Assembly (NCBI GenBank): GCA_021209875.1
Contig: JAGYVD010000003.1
Location: 372,001-436,000, forward strand
Direction: 5' to 3'
DNA length: 64,000 bases
Origin: Rosellinia necatrix
Lineage: Eukaryota; Ascomycota; Sordariomycetes; Xylariales; Xylariaceae
Shown here: positions 10,456-22,703 of the stretch, piece by piece
How the letters are laid out: every line of letters begins with the position of its first letter
How positions within the stretch are numbered: position 1 is the first letter of the stretch
Made by a program: the position numbers and the translations under genes
Notes under the pieces: model-generated
What the model was told of the DNA's origin: nothing
Databases searched by the model: none
What the model saw: only the letters and a program-made list of their open reading frames with translations

Positions 10456-12209
10456 CTACCTCCCACCCCACGTCTCCTTCACGAGATCCGCGCACCGTTC
10501 CGCCACCATGTAGACGGTGGCCATCGGGTGCGCGCATGGGATGATGGGCAGGACGCTAGCGTCCGCGATCCTGAGGTTTCGAACCCCGTGGACGCGCAGC
10601 TCGTCATCCGCCACGCCGCCCTCCTCCCGCCTCCCCATACGACAGGACCCCGTAAGGTGGTAGGTGGGCTCGATGTTCTCTTCCACGTACCTGTCGAGGT
10701 CGTCGTCGGAAATATCTCTCCAATCCTGCGAACTGCCCGGCGACGCCGGCCCTTTGAATACGCCGGATGCGTAAGGGTATCCTGATTCCGCGGTGAAATA
10801 TTCGGCGAGGTGAAGCGAGAATCGTAGAGCGTCCCTGGCTACTTCCCTATCCCTAGGGTCTGATAGCGTGCCTAGCCGTATGGTGGGGTGCGCACTCGGA
10901 TCGGTCGAATTAATCTGGACAGCGCCTGTAGAGAACGGCTGATTGAGGGCGATCTGGAACGTCATTGAGGCGTTCTTAGGGTAAGTCTCTGGCCTTGTGT
11001 TCACAGGCACGATCATGATCTCGATGTTGGGGATATTTTCCACCTTGGAACTCTCTAGTAGGGACTTATCATCCCGGACCTTCATGGTATCACGGTCGAG
11101 GTGCGCGGTGTTGAGGAAGATCGCCCGGTCGAGGGACGCTTTCAACCACCCCGCGCCCCAAATTACGAAGAGAAACAGTTGCTTGAGCGCCTGAAGCGGG
11201 TTCCTCACCAGTTGATGCAGTGTGTCGTCGGGATCCACGTCGACGAATAACGGGAATGAAGCGTGGTCACTCAGAGAATCGCCGACGCCAGAGAGTTCAT
11301 GCCGTAGTGAGATCCCGTAGCGCTGCAGCAGATCCCGCGGGCCTATTCCGCTCAGCTGAAGAATCTGGGGCGTGCATATCGATCCCGCGCACAAGATGAT
11401 CTCGCGTTTGGCCTTAATATGCACTTCGCGCTCGGGATTGGAGCGGGGGGTGTTGCAGGATAACACCAGATGCGACGCTGCCGTCTGATGATAAATCTAG
11501 TCTTTTAACCGTGGCGCCTGTGCAGATGTGGAGGGAACTTTTTCGTTCTATAGCAACGTTGTATGACAAGTAAGCACGCTCGGCTGAGTGTCTGTATCCG
11601 TCGGAGTCGATGGTTAGACTTAGATCGAAATATCCCGTAGCAGGGCTGCTGGGATCGTCCAAATTGACATCAACGGTCAGTCCCAACGACTGCGCGGACC
11701 TCTTGAGGAACCCGTAGATCCTCGAGACCGGCTCATGTTGACGAATGTGTACCGTGCCGCGAGGGCTCTCGCGACCCTGCATGTGTTCGATCCTGGAAAA
11801 AATATGGCTGCACCATGTCCCAGTTCCATGTTGGGTGACCAAGTAGCGCCCATCGATGATAGTAAGCGGGGACGCTCCGGGTATAGACCATAGCATTATT
11901 TCTCGAGTTGCCTCCCAGTGCCTCAGCTGCTATTACGTGATGTTCCCGGTTTTCCCTTCCCGCCTCCGGCTCAATCGGCTTGCGCACCACATAGCTCCCG
12001 TTGACGACTGACGCCAGAGGTATACGACTGATCCAGTGATCACTCAGCTCGCCCTTTTCGAGAAGGAGGACACTGACAGCACGATCTTCGCTTAGACGCG
12101 AGGCAACCGCGCATCCCGCCGTCCCGCCGCCGATGATGATATAGTCATACTCGTGAGCGGTTACTTCCTCCACGCTTTTAAGAGGGTATCGTAGATAAAA
12201 TGGCCACAT
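10456..12209 (-). pseudogene. GMC oxidoreductase broken by two homopolymer frameshifts
   Basis: FAD-dependent glucose-methanol-choline oxidoreductase, choline-dehydrogenase-like. The dinucleotide-binding motif YIIIGGGTAGCAVASRL sits near the N-terminus, the LGGNSRNNAMVYTR block matches GMC signature 1, and IILCAGSICTPQILQLSGIG matches signature 2. Near the C-terminus HLTGSCRMG and CAHPMATVYM carry the active-site His residues. The coding sequence runs through three frames. The first break is at a run of six T on the minus strand (about 11797-11803), the second at a run of six C (about 11454-11460). Each break would be explained by a single extra base, and the span (1754 nt minus 2) is then 584 codons, a normal GMC length without introns. 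Either the gene is a recent pseudogene or the assembly carries two homopolymer errors. All motifs are intact, which favours error or very recent decay. The substrate is unknown. Confidence 0.75.
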
Positions 12210-13017
12210 GTTGTGGTGCCGTTATTCATATCGTAGTAAAATAGGATAATGTTATAGGCGCGGTGATGACCGCAGCCAACTCACCAAGCTCCAGCTAATG
12301 TGGTGTCGCTGGGTAAAGCGGGCGAACAGGGTATTGTGCGTTACTGGTAAGGAAGACGCAATTGCATAAGGACTTCGCATGACGCATGCAGCTATGGATA
12401 TCTGGATCTTTTTTAACGAGCACAACTATCTCGGGCATCCGCCGCCGATGACTAAATAGGCAACCCATGAAGGCCGGAATGGGCAAGCGATAATCCCAAT
12501 TGCAAGAGATCTCGACCGTAACTGTTACTATTCTCGGAAAGTGCTATCTTTTGGTACTGCCAGTAACCGCTCCCCTAGTTGGCTTACATACTAACCTTAG
12601 TAACCTATCTAGAGCCTATGAGGTTAGTAGACTTCCGGCTCGTGCTTAGTGGAGTGCGATTGTGCCCATATACTGAGGGCTTGTCCATCACACAAGAGTT
12701 CACAGAGTTTTTCTGGGACTTCTGGAAATCTACCAATTCAGACATTAAATGAATTCGTTAAGAAAAAAAAAGGTTCGAAATTTAATAATGATGAATTATC
12801 TACTAAAATATGCCCCGTAGTATGTACATAGACTCTATCTACGCGCTGCGACATTTCTAAGCAATATCTACAATACAGACAGCATGTTAAGTTCGTCACA
12901 TCACTAAGTCATTGTGAATTCATATGAGACAAATTTTCTGCAAAGCTTGACGTCCAAGGTGTAACAGACAGTTTCTCTGCACGGCGGCGCCTTGAAAAAT
13001 ACCTAAATCATCGCCAC
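12210..13017. other. Intergenic region
   Basis: AT-rich spacer of about 0.8 kb between the GMC and PhyH genes. No supported gene. Confidence 0.45.
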
Positions 13018-14000
13018 TCAGGCGCTTACTGCTTTTGGTTGCGCTTCTTGTCCTGGTAGCTTGCAATTGGGGAACTGTTCCGACATATACCTCATGTCCC
13101 CTATAATCGGGACGTTTCCGTAGATATCCAGAGCAAGCCACTGCCTCATATCGGCACTTAAAGAATCTTGTAACTCCTTGTCTAGCTTCGCAGTCCAATT
13201 AACGATGGGGCGCATCATTGGGTACGTATAATACCCAAATAACATGACCCGATCTTCGTCCTTCGTCACATTGGAGCCGCTGGTATGCCACAAGCGGCCG
13301 TCCATGACGATCATGTCGCCGGCCTTCGCCTCCATCGGCACGAGGAGCTCGGGCGCGTTGTCTGGGATGTCCTTGCGGCTAGCCCACTTGTTTGACCCGG
13401 GGATGTATAACGTAGCCCCGTTGTCCTTAGTAATATCTGTTAGACACCAGATGGCATTCATAACCCAGATTCCTTGCCATGGCTCTGGAAAACTGAAGCT
13501 TTGATCTGAGTGCAGGGACACTGTATCGCCGAATGTAAGTAAGTATTTCTTAATGTGAGACCGTTGTGGTTCGCGCGATGAGAAGACAACAAGCGTAGCA
13601 GGTGTTTCAAGGATTACGTACTGCTATTTGCGCCCGGTCGTGCGATATTGGCTGATAGATTCGAGATGAGAAAGCCTTCTCCGAAGACAGACCTCACCAT
13701 CTCAACGGCAGTCGGGTGCGAAACCAGATCACGGAAGACCTGGTCCCCCTCCATCAAATTGAAGACACGGACATTGCTGGCATTCGGATCTAGGTGAGGA
13801 ATGTGACTTGGCTCGCCTCGTGCTTTGGCCTCTGCCGACGCTTTCCAGAGTTTTTCGGCGGCCACTGCAGCCAGCTCTTTGGAGATGACGTTGGGAATTC
13901 TAACCCACCCGTGTTCTTTCAGCTCAGCTTTTGCTTGCTCCATATTCATTAAAGATAACCAAAGCGGTGACGGTGGAGAGGTTTGTGAACGATATTCCAC
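13018..14000 (-). CDS. Phytanoyl-CoA dioxygenase (PhyH)-family Fe(II)/2-oxoglutarate oxygenase
   Basis: Two exons, 14000-13622 and 13520-13018 (882 nt, 293 aa), joined by a 101-bp GTACGT...ACAG intron. The facial triad of the double-stranded beta-helix fold is visible: HSD at residues 130-132 (LHSDQSF) and a distal His at about 205 (RLWHTSGSN). Arg217 is positioned to bind 2-oxoglutarate. GDMIVMDGRLWH is a typical PhyH block. Fungal relatives often hydroxylate or desaturate secondary metabolites (for example the FtmOx1/AusE type), while others act on acyl-CoA; the sequence alone does not decide. There is no targeting signal. Met19 (about position 13946) is an alternative start. It shares strand and spacing with the P450, GMC and isochorismatase-fold genes. 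Confidence 0.88.
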
Positions 14001-15780
14001 TTCAGCCTCTACAAGTCGACGCGATGAAGAATGTTAGTATTTTGAGATAAAACTTACGCCAAACCAGCTCCACTCAAGAATAAGGGCCGAATTATCATAT
14101 GCCGTACTTCCTACCGCTATTTCACTTGGCGAAGCTCGGCCATCGGCTCCGTGGTCACAGATCCTAATAAATATTTTTATCATAAGCCGCAACGCATCAC
14201 GCCAGCTCTGGACCAGCAGTTGGTCGAAAGCTGCTGTGCCACCCAACAGCGCCTAGCCTAGCAGCACGGTGAAATTGACATATTGAGTAACAAGGCGTCA
14301 GATCAGCCCCTCCTATAGTACCCGCTATTACAACCCTGCAGCTTCTCTGGGATTAGGGACATTAGTGTAGTCCACAAGTGCTGTACCAAGTATAACCCCA
14401 TCAGACTCCATATTCGTCCAAATTAAGCTAAAGCTTCGGAGAAAAGACCTCGACAAAAAGTTCCCACAGGCAACCCCAGTGCTGCCCCGGATTAAGGAGA
14501 TTTATCTTTTTTTGCTTGGTATCAACCCTGTCTGATACCCGAACAAACACTCCTGATTCTGGGGGCGGTATAAACTTCGTTCAAGTAGACAAGCCGAAAC
14601 TGACGAAACTATTGTCTTGGACGTTGCAGTTCCCCTGCAACTGCTGCAGCCACTTGCATGTGCCACATAACTGCATGTGAAAGGCTGAAATCAATCAATC
14701 TTTTAGTCATCGCGTTATCAACTTCGACTGCTGTAATTGCCAAGAGACTAGACAAGGCGTAAATGGTGTTTCGTTTTCTTCCCTGGCCAAGTTTTGCTTA
14801 CGCTAGATAGATGTGGTAGAGGGGTGGTCGTTATGCATCACGTATCTGTGTCCTTTTTAATTTTCTATAGAGGTGTCTTGTGCGCATACATTTTGCATGC
14901 CCGACTGTTGCTGAACTAACCTGCATGATGTTATTTATACTACCGGAGCGGAGAGTTAGTGTAGGTTATGGTCAACGGTTAAATGAAAGTCCCATTGCCC
15001 CTCTGGCGTTCTAGTGTAGGACGAAGGAATGGCTTCGAGTAACTCGCATAAAGTGATAGTAGGGTTGGCGCGGGTAACTAGTGCGACTGGCCTTAAATGT
15101 ATAACCGGCCTACACTAATCCTTTTCAAGTAAGCTCCCGTGGTGTAGTTGATTATATCACAGGTTGACTAAACCGCTTATGTATTAACTTTAACGAAGTT
15201 TGTTCAAGTGAGTCGCTCGCTTCGGCACCTAAGCTGATAACATTGGGTACTTACGTTTTGGTATTTTTAGGGTACCATTGACTAACACAACTATGTAGGT
15301 ATATATGGACGGGACCGCTAACGGAATATGTTACTCTACCATATTTCCGGTACATGTATGTAGGTATTTGCCGGGTACTGACTGTAACTACCTACTACGT
15401 AATAAAACTTGACTCTTGGTGGACTTATACGGTACACACGGCCGAAGGGAGCCCACGCCGCCCCCTTCAGATGCACACCACGCTGCACAACTGTATGCTA
15501 ATGACCTTTCTTGGTCAGGAGCTCCCATCGGGAATTACAACTCCGTTCATAATCCGACCTATCTAGGCTCCCTGGATCTATCACGAGGATTCCCGCCCTC
15601 CACCATCCATCCAGGCGGGTCGGGTCCCGGTGCCCACATCCCACCCAGGTCTCCCATCCGCCTGCCACAACCTAGCTTCTTCTTGCTAGTTAGCAGCCGT
15701 CGGCTTGTAAACCACTGCGCTTGATTCGCACTACCCGTCGCATACCCCGGCATCTGGACAAAAAAAAAAACCAATATACC
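14001..15780. other. Intergenic region between PhyH and MFS genes (divergent)
   Basis: About 1.8 kb separating two divergent genes, so it holds both promoters. TA-rich, with no supported gene. A 70-codon frame at 14246-14034 on the minus strand could be an upstream exon of the PhyH gene, but no join is convincing. Confidence 0.45.
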
Positions 15781-17541
15781 ATGACCACGGCGAACTCAGA
15801 GCCGGCACCAGCACCGGCGCCGGCGCCTGACCCGCCGCCATCGTCGCCATCACCGCAACAACAACAAGCGCAAACCACGAGCGGCGACCGTCAGGTGGTG
15901 GAAGTGGTCGACCGGCCGGACGACGACAAGTTCCGGCACGACTGGCGGGTCCTGGGGATCTTCGCGGTGCTGGTGCTGCTGTCGTTCCTGTCGGCGCTGG
16001 ACGCATCGATCATCACGACGTCGCTGCCGACGATCACGCGGGAGATCGGGGGCGGGGGCCAGTACGTGTGGGTGGCGAACGCGTACCTGTTCGCGTCGAC
16101 GGTGCCGCAGCCCTTCTACGGGCAGCTGGCGGACGTGGTCGGGCGGCGGGACCCGTTCTTCGCCAGCCTGGCGCTGTTCCTGCTCGGCAGCGGGCTGGCC
16201 GGCGGCGCGCGCGACGCCGCCACGCTGATCGGCGCCCGCGTCGTCCAGGGCCTCGGCTCGGGCGGGCTGTACGTGCTCCCGGAGATCATCATGTGCGACC
16301 TCGTCCCGCCGCGCCACCGCGGCCCCTACCTGAGCGCGCTGCTCTCCACCGCCGCCCTCGGCACCACCGTCGGCCCCATCGTCGGCGGCGCCCTCGCCCA
16401 GGCGGGCTGGCGCTGGATCTTCTGGATCAACCTCCCCGTCGTCGGCGTCGGGGCCGTCGCCATGGTCTTCCTCTTCAGGGTGCGGTACCGCGGCGGCCGG
16501 ACGTGGCGCGTCGTCCTGGCGCGCCTCGACCTCGTCGGCAACGCCATCTTCATCCCCTCCATGCTCGCCATCTTCTTCGGCCTGATCATGGGCGGCAACC
16601 GCTCCGCGGGCTTCCCCTGGGACAGCTGGCGCATCATCCTGCCACTCGTCCTGGGCATCTTGGGCTGGATCGGCTTCCATGTCTACGAAGCTTCCCCCTT
16701 TTGCCGCGAGCCGAGCATGCCGCCGAGGCTGTTCAAGCACCGCACGTCCAGCGTCGGGTACTTGATGATATTCCTCATCGCCACCTTCTCGCAGGCCATC
16801 AGCTTCTTCCTGCCCGTCTACTTCCAGGCCGTCAAGGGCGCGACGCCCCTCATGTCGGGCATAGATTATCTGCCATTTACGATCGCTCTGCTGATCCTGG
16901 CCGGGTCGGCGGCCGGCTTCCTCACCAAGACGGGTCGTTACAGACCCGTTCACTGGGCGGGTTGGGCTCTCAGCGCCGTCGGGGCAGGGCTGTTTTCTAT
17001 GCTGGATGAAAAGTCTAGCACTGGCGCTTGGATCGGCTTCCAGATCGTCGCTGCCGGCGGCGTTGGCTTTATCTTTACCGTGTCGCTGCCCTCCACCCTG
17101 GCGGCCCTGGATGAGTCTGACGTCGCCGTCGCGACGGGCACATACGCCTTCTTGCGTACCTTCGGCTTCGTCTGGGGCGTTACCATGTCGTCCATCGCAT
17201 TCAACGGCCAGGTCAACACGCATCTCAACTCTATCACCGACTCATCTGTCCGGGAACTACTGGCGGACGGTGCGGCGTACGCCTATGCTTCGGGGGCTGG
17301 GGGCGACTCAGGGCGCATCGGCGACTTGCCGGAGCCCAGCAAGAGCCAGGTAATTCACGTATACGTGCTCGCCATGCGTGTTGTATGGCTCATTTTCGTT
17401 GGCGTGTCGGCGATAGGGTTCTTTTCTACGTTCATCGAACGGCATATTGAATTACGAAAAGAGCATGCTACCGAGTTCGGACTTGCTGACCGTGAAAGTC
17501 CAGCCGGGGAGGTAGCCGACGCGGAAAAACGGACCCCGTAG
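15781..17541 (+). CDS. MFS multidrug/metabolite efflux transporter, DHA2 (14-TM) type
   Basis: Single-exon 586-aa transporter. I take ATG 15781 as start; the frame opens earlier but without an ATG. A disordered Ala/Pro-rich N-terminus (about 50 residues) precedes the first membrane helix. MFS motif A is seen as GQLADVVGRR, and the DHA2-type motif C region as GPIVGGALAQ followed by WRWIFWINLPV. Hydrophobic segments fit 14 helices, and the last large extramembrane loop precedes the final helix. The family exports toxins, drugs and secondary metabolites by proton antiport at the plasma or vacuolar membrane. It lies beside P450, dioxygenase and oxidoreductase genes, so product export or self-protection is a reasonable inference. 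The first two-thirds are strongly G/C-ending; the last third is less so. Confidence 0.92.
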   Translation: MTTANSEPAPAPAPAPDPPPSSPSPQQQQAQTTSGDRQVVEVVDRPDDDKFRHDWRVLGIFAVLVLLSFLSALDASIITTSLPTITREIGGGGQYVWVANAYLFASTVPQPFYGQLADVVGRRDPFFASLALFLLGSGLAGGARDAATLIGARVVQGLGSGGLYVLPEIIMCDLVPPRHRGPYLSALLSTAALGTTVGPIVGGALAQAGWRWIFWINLPVVGVGAVAMVFLFRVRYRGGRTWRVVLARLDLVGNAIFIPSMLAIFFGLIMGGNRSAGFPWDSWRIILPLVLGILGWIGFHVYEASPFCREPSMPPRLFKHRTSSVGYLMIFLIATFSQAISFFLPVYFQAVKGATPLMSGIDYLPFTIALLILAGSAAGFLTKTGRYRPVHWAGWALSAVGAGLFSMLDEKSSTGAWIGFQIVAAGGVGFIFTVSLPSTLAALDESDVAVATGTYAFLRTFGFVWGVTMSSIAFNGQVNTHLNSITDSSVRELLADGAAYAYASGAGGDSGRIGDLPEPSKSQVIHVYVLAMRVVWLIFVGVSAIGFFSTFIERHIELRKEHATEFGLADRESPAGEVADAEKRTP

Positions 17542-19426
17542 GGCAGGATGCTAAATAAGGCCAAAATTATGGAACGATATGTCTTGTTATAATATTGATA
17601 CGGTGTAACTAGGGAAAAGCGCAATTTGCATAGAAACTAAACTATGCCTTCTTTTTCTTGCTTTCGTGATTACCGTGGTTCGTTCTCTCACGGCGGAATG
17701 CACCTATGACGCGTGAAGCTGATGCTTGGCAGTCAAATCGGTGATGACTTATGTAAGTTTGACGGCCTGGCTCCCCAGTCTAGTCTTCAGCGTTAGGCTA
17801 ATAGTAACTTAATACTAGTTAGTATATCCCTCGTGTAGCACGTGATCATGGAAACATCATCATGCCCCTGTCTGTCCCGGAGATTCACAATACTTTAGCC
17901 TCAGTTTTTGCCCCGTCCATCGCCCCTGTCAGCCAAGCTTAGGCTAGCGCAGTCAGCCATCTCGTGATTGATATACTCTTGTACGTCCAAAACCATGTAT
18001 CTAAGTATCTATGTACACTACTCGTCATGTCATGACCATGTTGGAGCAAAACCAGCCCATTCGTCTTGGTATACTTGGCATAGTTTATGGGGCCATATTT
18101 GCTTCAGTAGTTGGCGTATTCATACACTACTAAAAACATCAAGATCGTGCTAGGCCTTATAGTAAGGCCGACTAAAAGCCCAGTGAAGACCACAACAGTT
18201 ACATCACTAAGTGGGTAAGGTTTATACGGCGTGTTGATTGTCTTGACGTGATATTCTTATCGAGAAGCTCAGAGAAAATTAAGCATGCAAGGATTATATA
18301 ATAAGATCATCAGAACCAAAATCTTGGGTTGCCGCTTAGGGTACTTACTTGAGATGTACCGACTTGTACCCACGCCCAGCACGACAACAGGTGCGAGTGT
18401 GTGTCGAGTTTTGATTGCGGTTTCCACTCGTTGCTACCCTCCCCAATATTACCAGCGGCAACAGGTAACCCGAAGAGAAACCGATTCCCGGCCCTGGCCC
18501 GTCCGCCAAGGTAGAGTGGATTGTATCACCTGCAGCCCTCGCAAAGAGGCGGGAGCAACAGATGGAGTCGGACCCCAGCCAATCTCCTGTTCCATGGTAT
18601 CGAGTTGCATAAGCGATTGGAGACGTGCGCAGTGACACCACGATCCCGATGGCAACTGGGTTCTGAAGTGGCTACCTGGGTTACCAGCTGATGAAACGTG
18701 GGGTATCATCGCTCTCTCTTGGTCATCTCAGTCCGCGCCTCTCCTCTCCCCCCCTCCTCTGCACGACGCAATTGCACTTTACCTAATGCTCGATCTAGGC
18801 CCGCCCTACTGAGTGATAGCTGCGCCGGCCAAGCTAGCGGAGGAGAGGAGGACAGGCATGTTTGTGCGTCGGTATTCTCGAAAAGCCCGACATTTGGTGC
18901 TGTTATTGGCATCGCCATCCACTTTAGAAAGGCGGGATCGCGACAGCGGCGATCTACGCTACATAAAGACTCTGCATTGCGCGGCCACTATTGCCTCTTA
19001 GAGCGCCCACCCCAAGCCGCCGAGCGTTGGCTAGTGTTGGAGGATTCGGTCGTAAAACAGGGGACGGACGCGCAACTGTCGATTGTCACACGTGTTTGCG
19101 GAAGAGGGTCGTGAGCAGAACGATCCTGAGAGAGCGGGGTTACTATTGACGGCCGCTGATCTGGGAGTCTGGCTCGTTTTCCCACTGACGATTTGCTGAG
19201 GGTGGGCCGTTCATGTGAAGACTCGAATCCGCACTTGATACCAGCTCTAGCACATTATGCATGCATGCCACGGCGCGTAAGGTCGAGGGGGGGACCGCGC
19301 AGCGAAATGTTATATTCTTCGTCTTTGATCATGCAGCGTAGTTTAAATCGTACACATGTTACTCGTACTATAATAATAATTTTCAAGGTATATTGCGCCC
19401 TAGAGTCGGCTCGCCATTGAGTCCCC
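17542..19426. other. Convergent intergenic region
   Basis: About 1.9 kb between the 3' ends of the MFS gene and the rhodopsin-like gene. Several open frames near 18.3-19.1 kb overlap on both strands with no family pattern. No gene supported. Confidence 0.45.
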
Positions 19427-20654
19427 TCATATCCCATCTCTCTGTGATGCTGGCCTCCTGTTATCCACAACCGTGAAGTTGTCTGTCCGATAAATATCGT
19501 GATCTCCAAGTCCTCTCTCCGTCGACCCTGAAGAATTGTTTCGAGCGACCGAAACATCCCTCTCGTTGGTTTTGTCAAATCGTAAGACAGGAGCCTGCAT
19601 CTCCAAGTCGGAATATCCAGAGCGATCGTAGTAGGTATAAGATTTAGGTGCCGAGTCAGACAACGCGGAGGTGCTGGTTTTCGTTTTTATCCTGAGCAGA
19701 CTTCGCAGCTCCGATCCGAAGGAGGCGAAGAATGTGACTTTGACTTTCGTGATGGCACGTAGCTTCGGCGCACAGCCAATGATGATGACCAAGTTCTGCT
19801 CAACGCCACTAATTAGGGTGAGGAGGGAAAATATGTAGAAAACGTCGGCAGTGTCTCCAAGAACATCATTTGCCGTGCTGATTGAGCCGATGATCAGGAT
19901 AAGCTTCGCAAGCGCGATTCCAAAGGTAATGATCGATAAAGCCAATACTAGCGTCAACCCGATCTTCCGGCGTACGTTGGTATTGAGTTTCCAAACAAAT
20001 AAAACGGGGAATAGCGCGAAAAGTAGATCGGACGCTGCGAGAAAGCCTATTGAAGGAGCGTTAGTTAAACTAGGGGCTGATGAAACGAACATGACGAATG
20101 AACTGACCATGCAGAACCGACGAGAAGATCTGCTGAATGTTGGGATTCCAGCGAGGCGTAATAATGCGGAAATCCCAAAGGGCTTCTACCGGTTGAGCTT
20201 GGAACCAGACAATGACAATGTTCACGATGCCAATGACGAGTGTCATGGAGGTGAATATGATCATAAACCACTTATACCAAGTCCGGATGCCGAAGAGGCG
20301 GACCAGGAATATAGCAATGGAGAGTCTTGCCGTGATGGAGACGAGAATGGCGAATGGAGTTGAGAACCATGACCATTTGAGCAAATCGACCAGGTTGCCG
20401 GGAGTGAAGGTAATTGGCATGGTTTTACCCGCCCCCTTCGTGATATCTATCGTGACAAACGTTTGGTAGACGATCTGGAGTATCACAGCAGCTAGCATGA
20501 CCCAATCGTCAACGTCGATAGACCGTGAGAATTTCACCGGCAAGTAGATGCGAGTTAGCGCAGCCGCTATGGAGATTCCAGTCAGTAGCCATGGAATGGT
20601 ATACATGGCCGCTTGGATATCGAAGTAGCTTGCGCTCGTCTGTGCGGGATCCAT
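19427..20654 (-). CDS. Fungal rhodopsin-like (SAT4/PTH11-type) integral membrane protein
   Basis: Two exons, 20654-20108 and 20046-19427 (1167 nt, 388 aa), with a 61-bp intron (GTCAGT...AATAG). The hydrophobic pattern gives about seven membrane helices followed by a roughly 100-residue polar cytoplasmic tail rich in Ser, Thr and charged residues. SIDVDDWVMLAA (after helix 1-2) and RWNPNIQ before the splice site are hallmarks of the fungal-specific SAT4/rhodopsin domain that includes PTH11-like receptors. Some members are proposed host or surface sensors; most have no known function, and there is no CFEM cysteine domain here. It sits between the MFS and SDR genes. Whether it belongs with the metabolic genes is unknown. 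Confidence 0.87.
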
Positions 20655-21640
20655 GATGCCGCTGTTCCCTGGGAATACTTGCGGGGAGTGCTGTGATTTG
20701 TCGGATCGCCAGTACTTGAGAGGCTTCAGTCAATGGGTTATGACTGGCCCTGGGATTAGTCTCTTGATGTAAAAGTTAAGAACGAAATCCACGATAACTA
20801 AACCCTCTTGAGATCCGTTCTCAAGCACGAGGATATAAGCCGACGAGCTCTGAGGAACTGAAAGGAGCGACGCTATGCCCACGTGGTAGACATAGTAGTT
20901 CCCCTGCTTATTAGTACTAGTCATCACGATGGGCGAGGAAGGCCAAGATATGCGAAATACGGCTAGCGTGGATAGGATACAATTTTCTCTATCTTCGGGT
21001 GGCGCTTCTGCGTGTAAGACCAACCGCGTCTTAGTAACGCATCAGTTTCCAAGTTTGGCTACTACACCCTCCTACTTGGAAGTTTATGCATTCCTACCGG
21101 GTGCAACCCTTAATCTGGGGATAAAAGGCACAGTTCCTTTGGTGGTATTTTGGCCGCGTTAACGAATGAATCTGCGGCATGGTGTGTATATTGTTTTTTT
21201 TATAGTATAATACACCAAACCTACATGCCCCTACCAATTTCGTGCAGACCACTGTAACGCACCCCCACCCCCCCTAGCATCGGATACCACACCAACAACA
21301 CCAACCGTTCAGGGCCAGATGGGTGGCTATACAAAACAGCTGCGTTCTAAAAAAAGAGAGAAGCGAGTTTTCGCTATTGGTTAAGCTCCTATTCAGGACC
21401 CAATTTGCTAGATCACTATAAAATCACACCTTCATTGCCTTTTATGTAATAGCTTCGTTCAGCGCTCACCACCGTCTCATCATCAGGTCTACGCGAAATA
21501 CGTTGCGCCAAACCGCCTTTTGCATTTTCATACGTAAACCAGATCTTTTCGCATCTTGTTTAGCCTAAGGATGTAAGAAGACGCTTCGATATCTCAGAGG
21601 GAGTCCTTTTGTTTTCTAAGCAGTTTGTAGGAATCGAAGC
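20655..21640. other. Divergent intergenic region
   Basis: About 1 kb between the divergent rhodopsin-like and SDR genes. It includes a C-rich tract (caccccccctagc-like, near 21260) and AT-rich DNA. I searched it for a first exon of the SDR gene and found no ATG with a usable splice donor. Confidence 0.45.
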
Positions 21641-22703
21641 TTGTATAGATCATTCACGACTCAGGTCCTACCTCTACCGCCACCATCTTCAGAATTTACT
21701 GGAAAGACGGTAATCGTCACCGGGGCCAATACCGGCCTTGGTCTCGAGGCTGCGCGGCATTTCGTACAACTCAATGCTCAGAGGGTCATTCTCGGTTGTA
21801 GGAATACGGCCAAAGCGGAAGCTGCCAAACAGGACATCGAGTCTTCGATGAAAGGCAAGCAGTGTGAGATAGAAGTATGGGAAGTGGACCTGGAGTCATT
21901 CGCGAGCGTCAGGGCATTTTGTAACCGAGCCCGGACTCTCTCTCGGTTGGATGTCGTCGTGGAGAATGCCGGGTTGCTCAGTCAGCAGTATTTCGTAGCC
22001 GAAGGATATGAGCGGCTCTGTACCGTTAACGTGATTTCGACATGGCTCATGGCCCTCCTGCTTTTACCTACTCTCAGGAACACGGCAACTAGCTTTTACG
22101 GCCCATCAGGGGAGGTAAGTATATTTCAGCCCCTGCCCCCCTCCTCATGTCATGCAAAGTATACACAGCTAAATACGTTTTCAACTATAGCCTGGAACCC
22201 CGCACCTTTGCATAGTAGGATCGAATGCCCAGTTCTATACCAAATTTGAGCAACAGAACGAAACATCAATCTTCGAATCGCTGCGAGGGGATCGAGATAT
22301 CTATAATCGCTACGCCAACACGAAGCTGATTAGCTTATTGATTATGCGAGAAGTCGCAAAGAAGATGAGGGAGAGCAAGAATCCCGTTATTCTCAACATG
22401 GTTGACCCTGGGTTTTGCGAGTCTGAGCTCCTACGGGAGAGGACCTGGCCGTGGTACTTCAAGCTCATGATGGCCGTTTCCATCCCCGTCTTGGCACGGA
22501 CAGCGGAAATGGGAGCTCGCACATATATCTGGGCGGCTTCTGCCGGCCCAGAAAGCCATGGCCGCTATATCGAGGACTGCGAGCTTAGTACCCCGGCACC
22601 ACTGGCTGACGCGAGGGAGGGAAGGCAACTACAAGTGAGGATATTTGGTGAGCTTGTCGATATTTTGAACGGGATTGTGCCAAAGGTCACAGACAATATA
22701 TAA
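21641..22703 (+). CDS. Short-chain dehydrogenase/reductase, start codon not found
   Basis: Two visible exons, the first open from about 21620 to 22114 and the second 22191-22703, joined in phase by a 76-bp intron (GTAAGT...CTATAG). From 21641 the product would be 328 aa. NAD(P)-binding TGANTGLG is at about residues 27-34, NAG at about 110, an active-site Ser in IVGSN and the catalytic Y-x-x-x-K in YANTK (about 199-203). The pattern is that of retinol-dehydrogenase-like fungal SDRs, with an N-terminal LPPPSSEFTGKT lead. All catalytic residues are present. The frame upstream reaches a stop at 21617 with no ATG, and the first internal Met lies past the nucleotide-binding motif. A short unseen upstream exon, a non-AUG start or a lost start are all possible. 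Substrate unknown. Confidence 0.8.

Noticed and set aside
15850..17223. 457-codon antisense frame over the MFS gene
   Set aside because: Shadow with Asp/Glu/Arg/Ala bias; the plus strand encodes a clear transporter.
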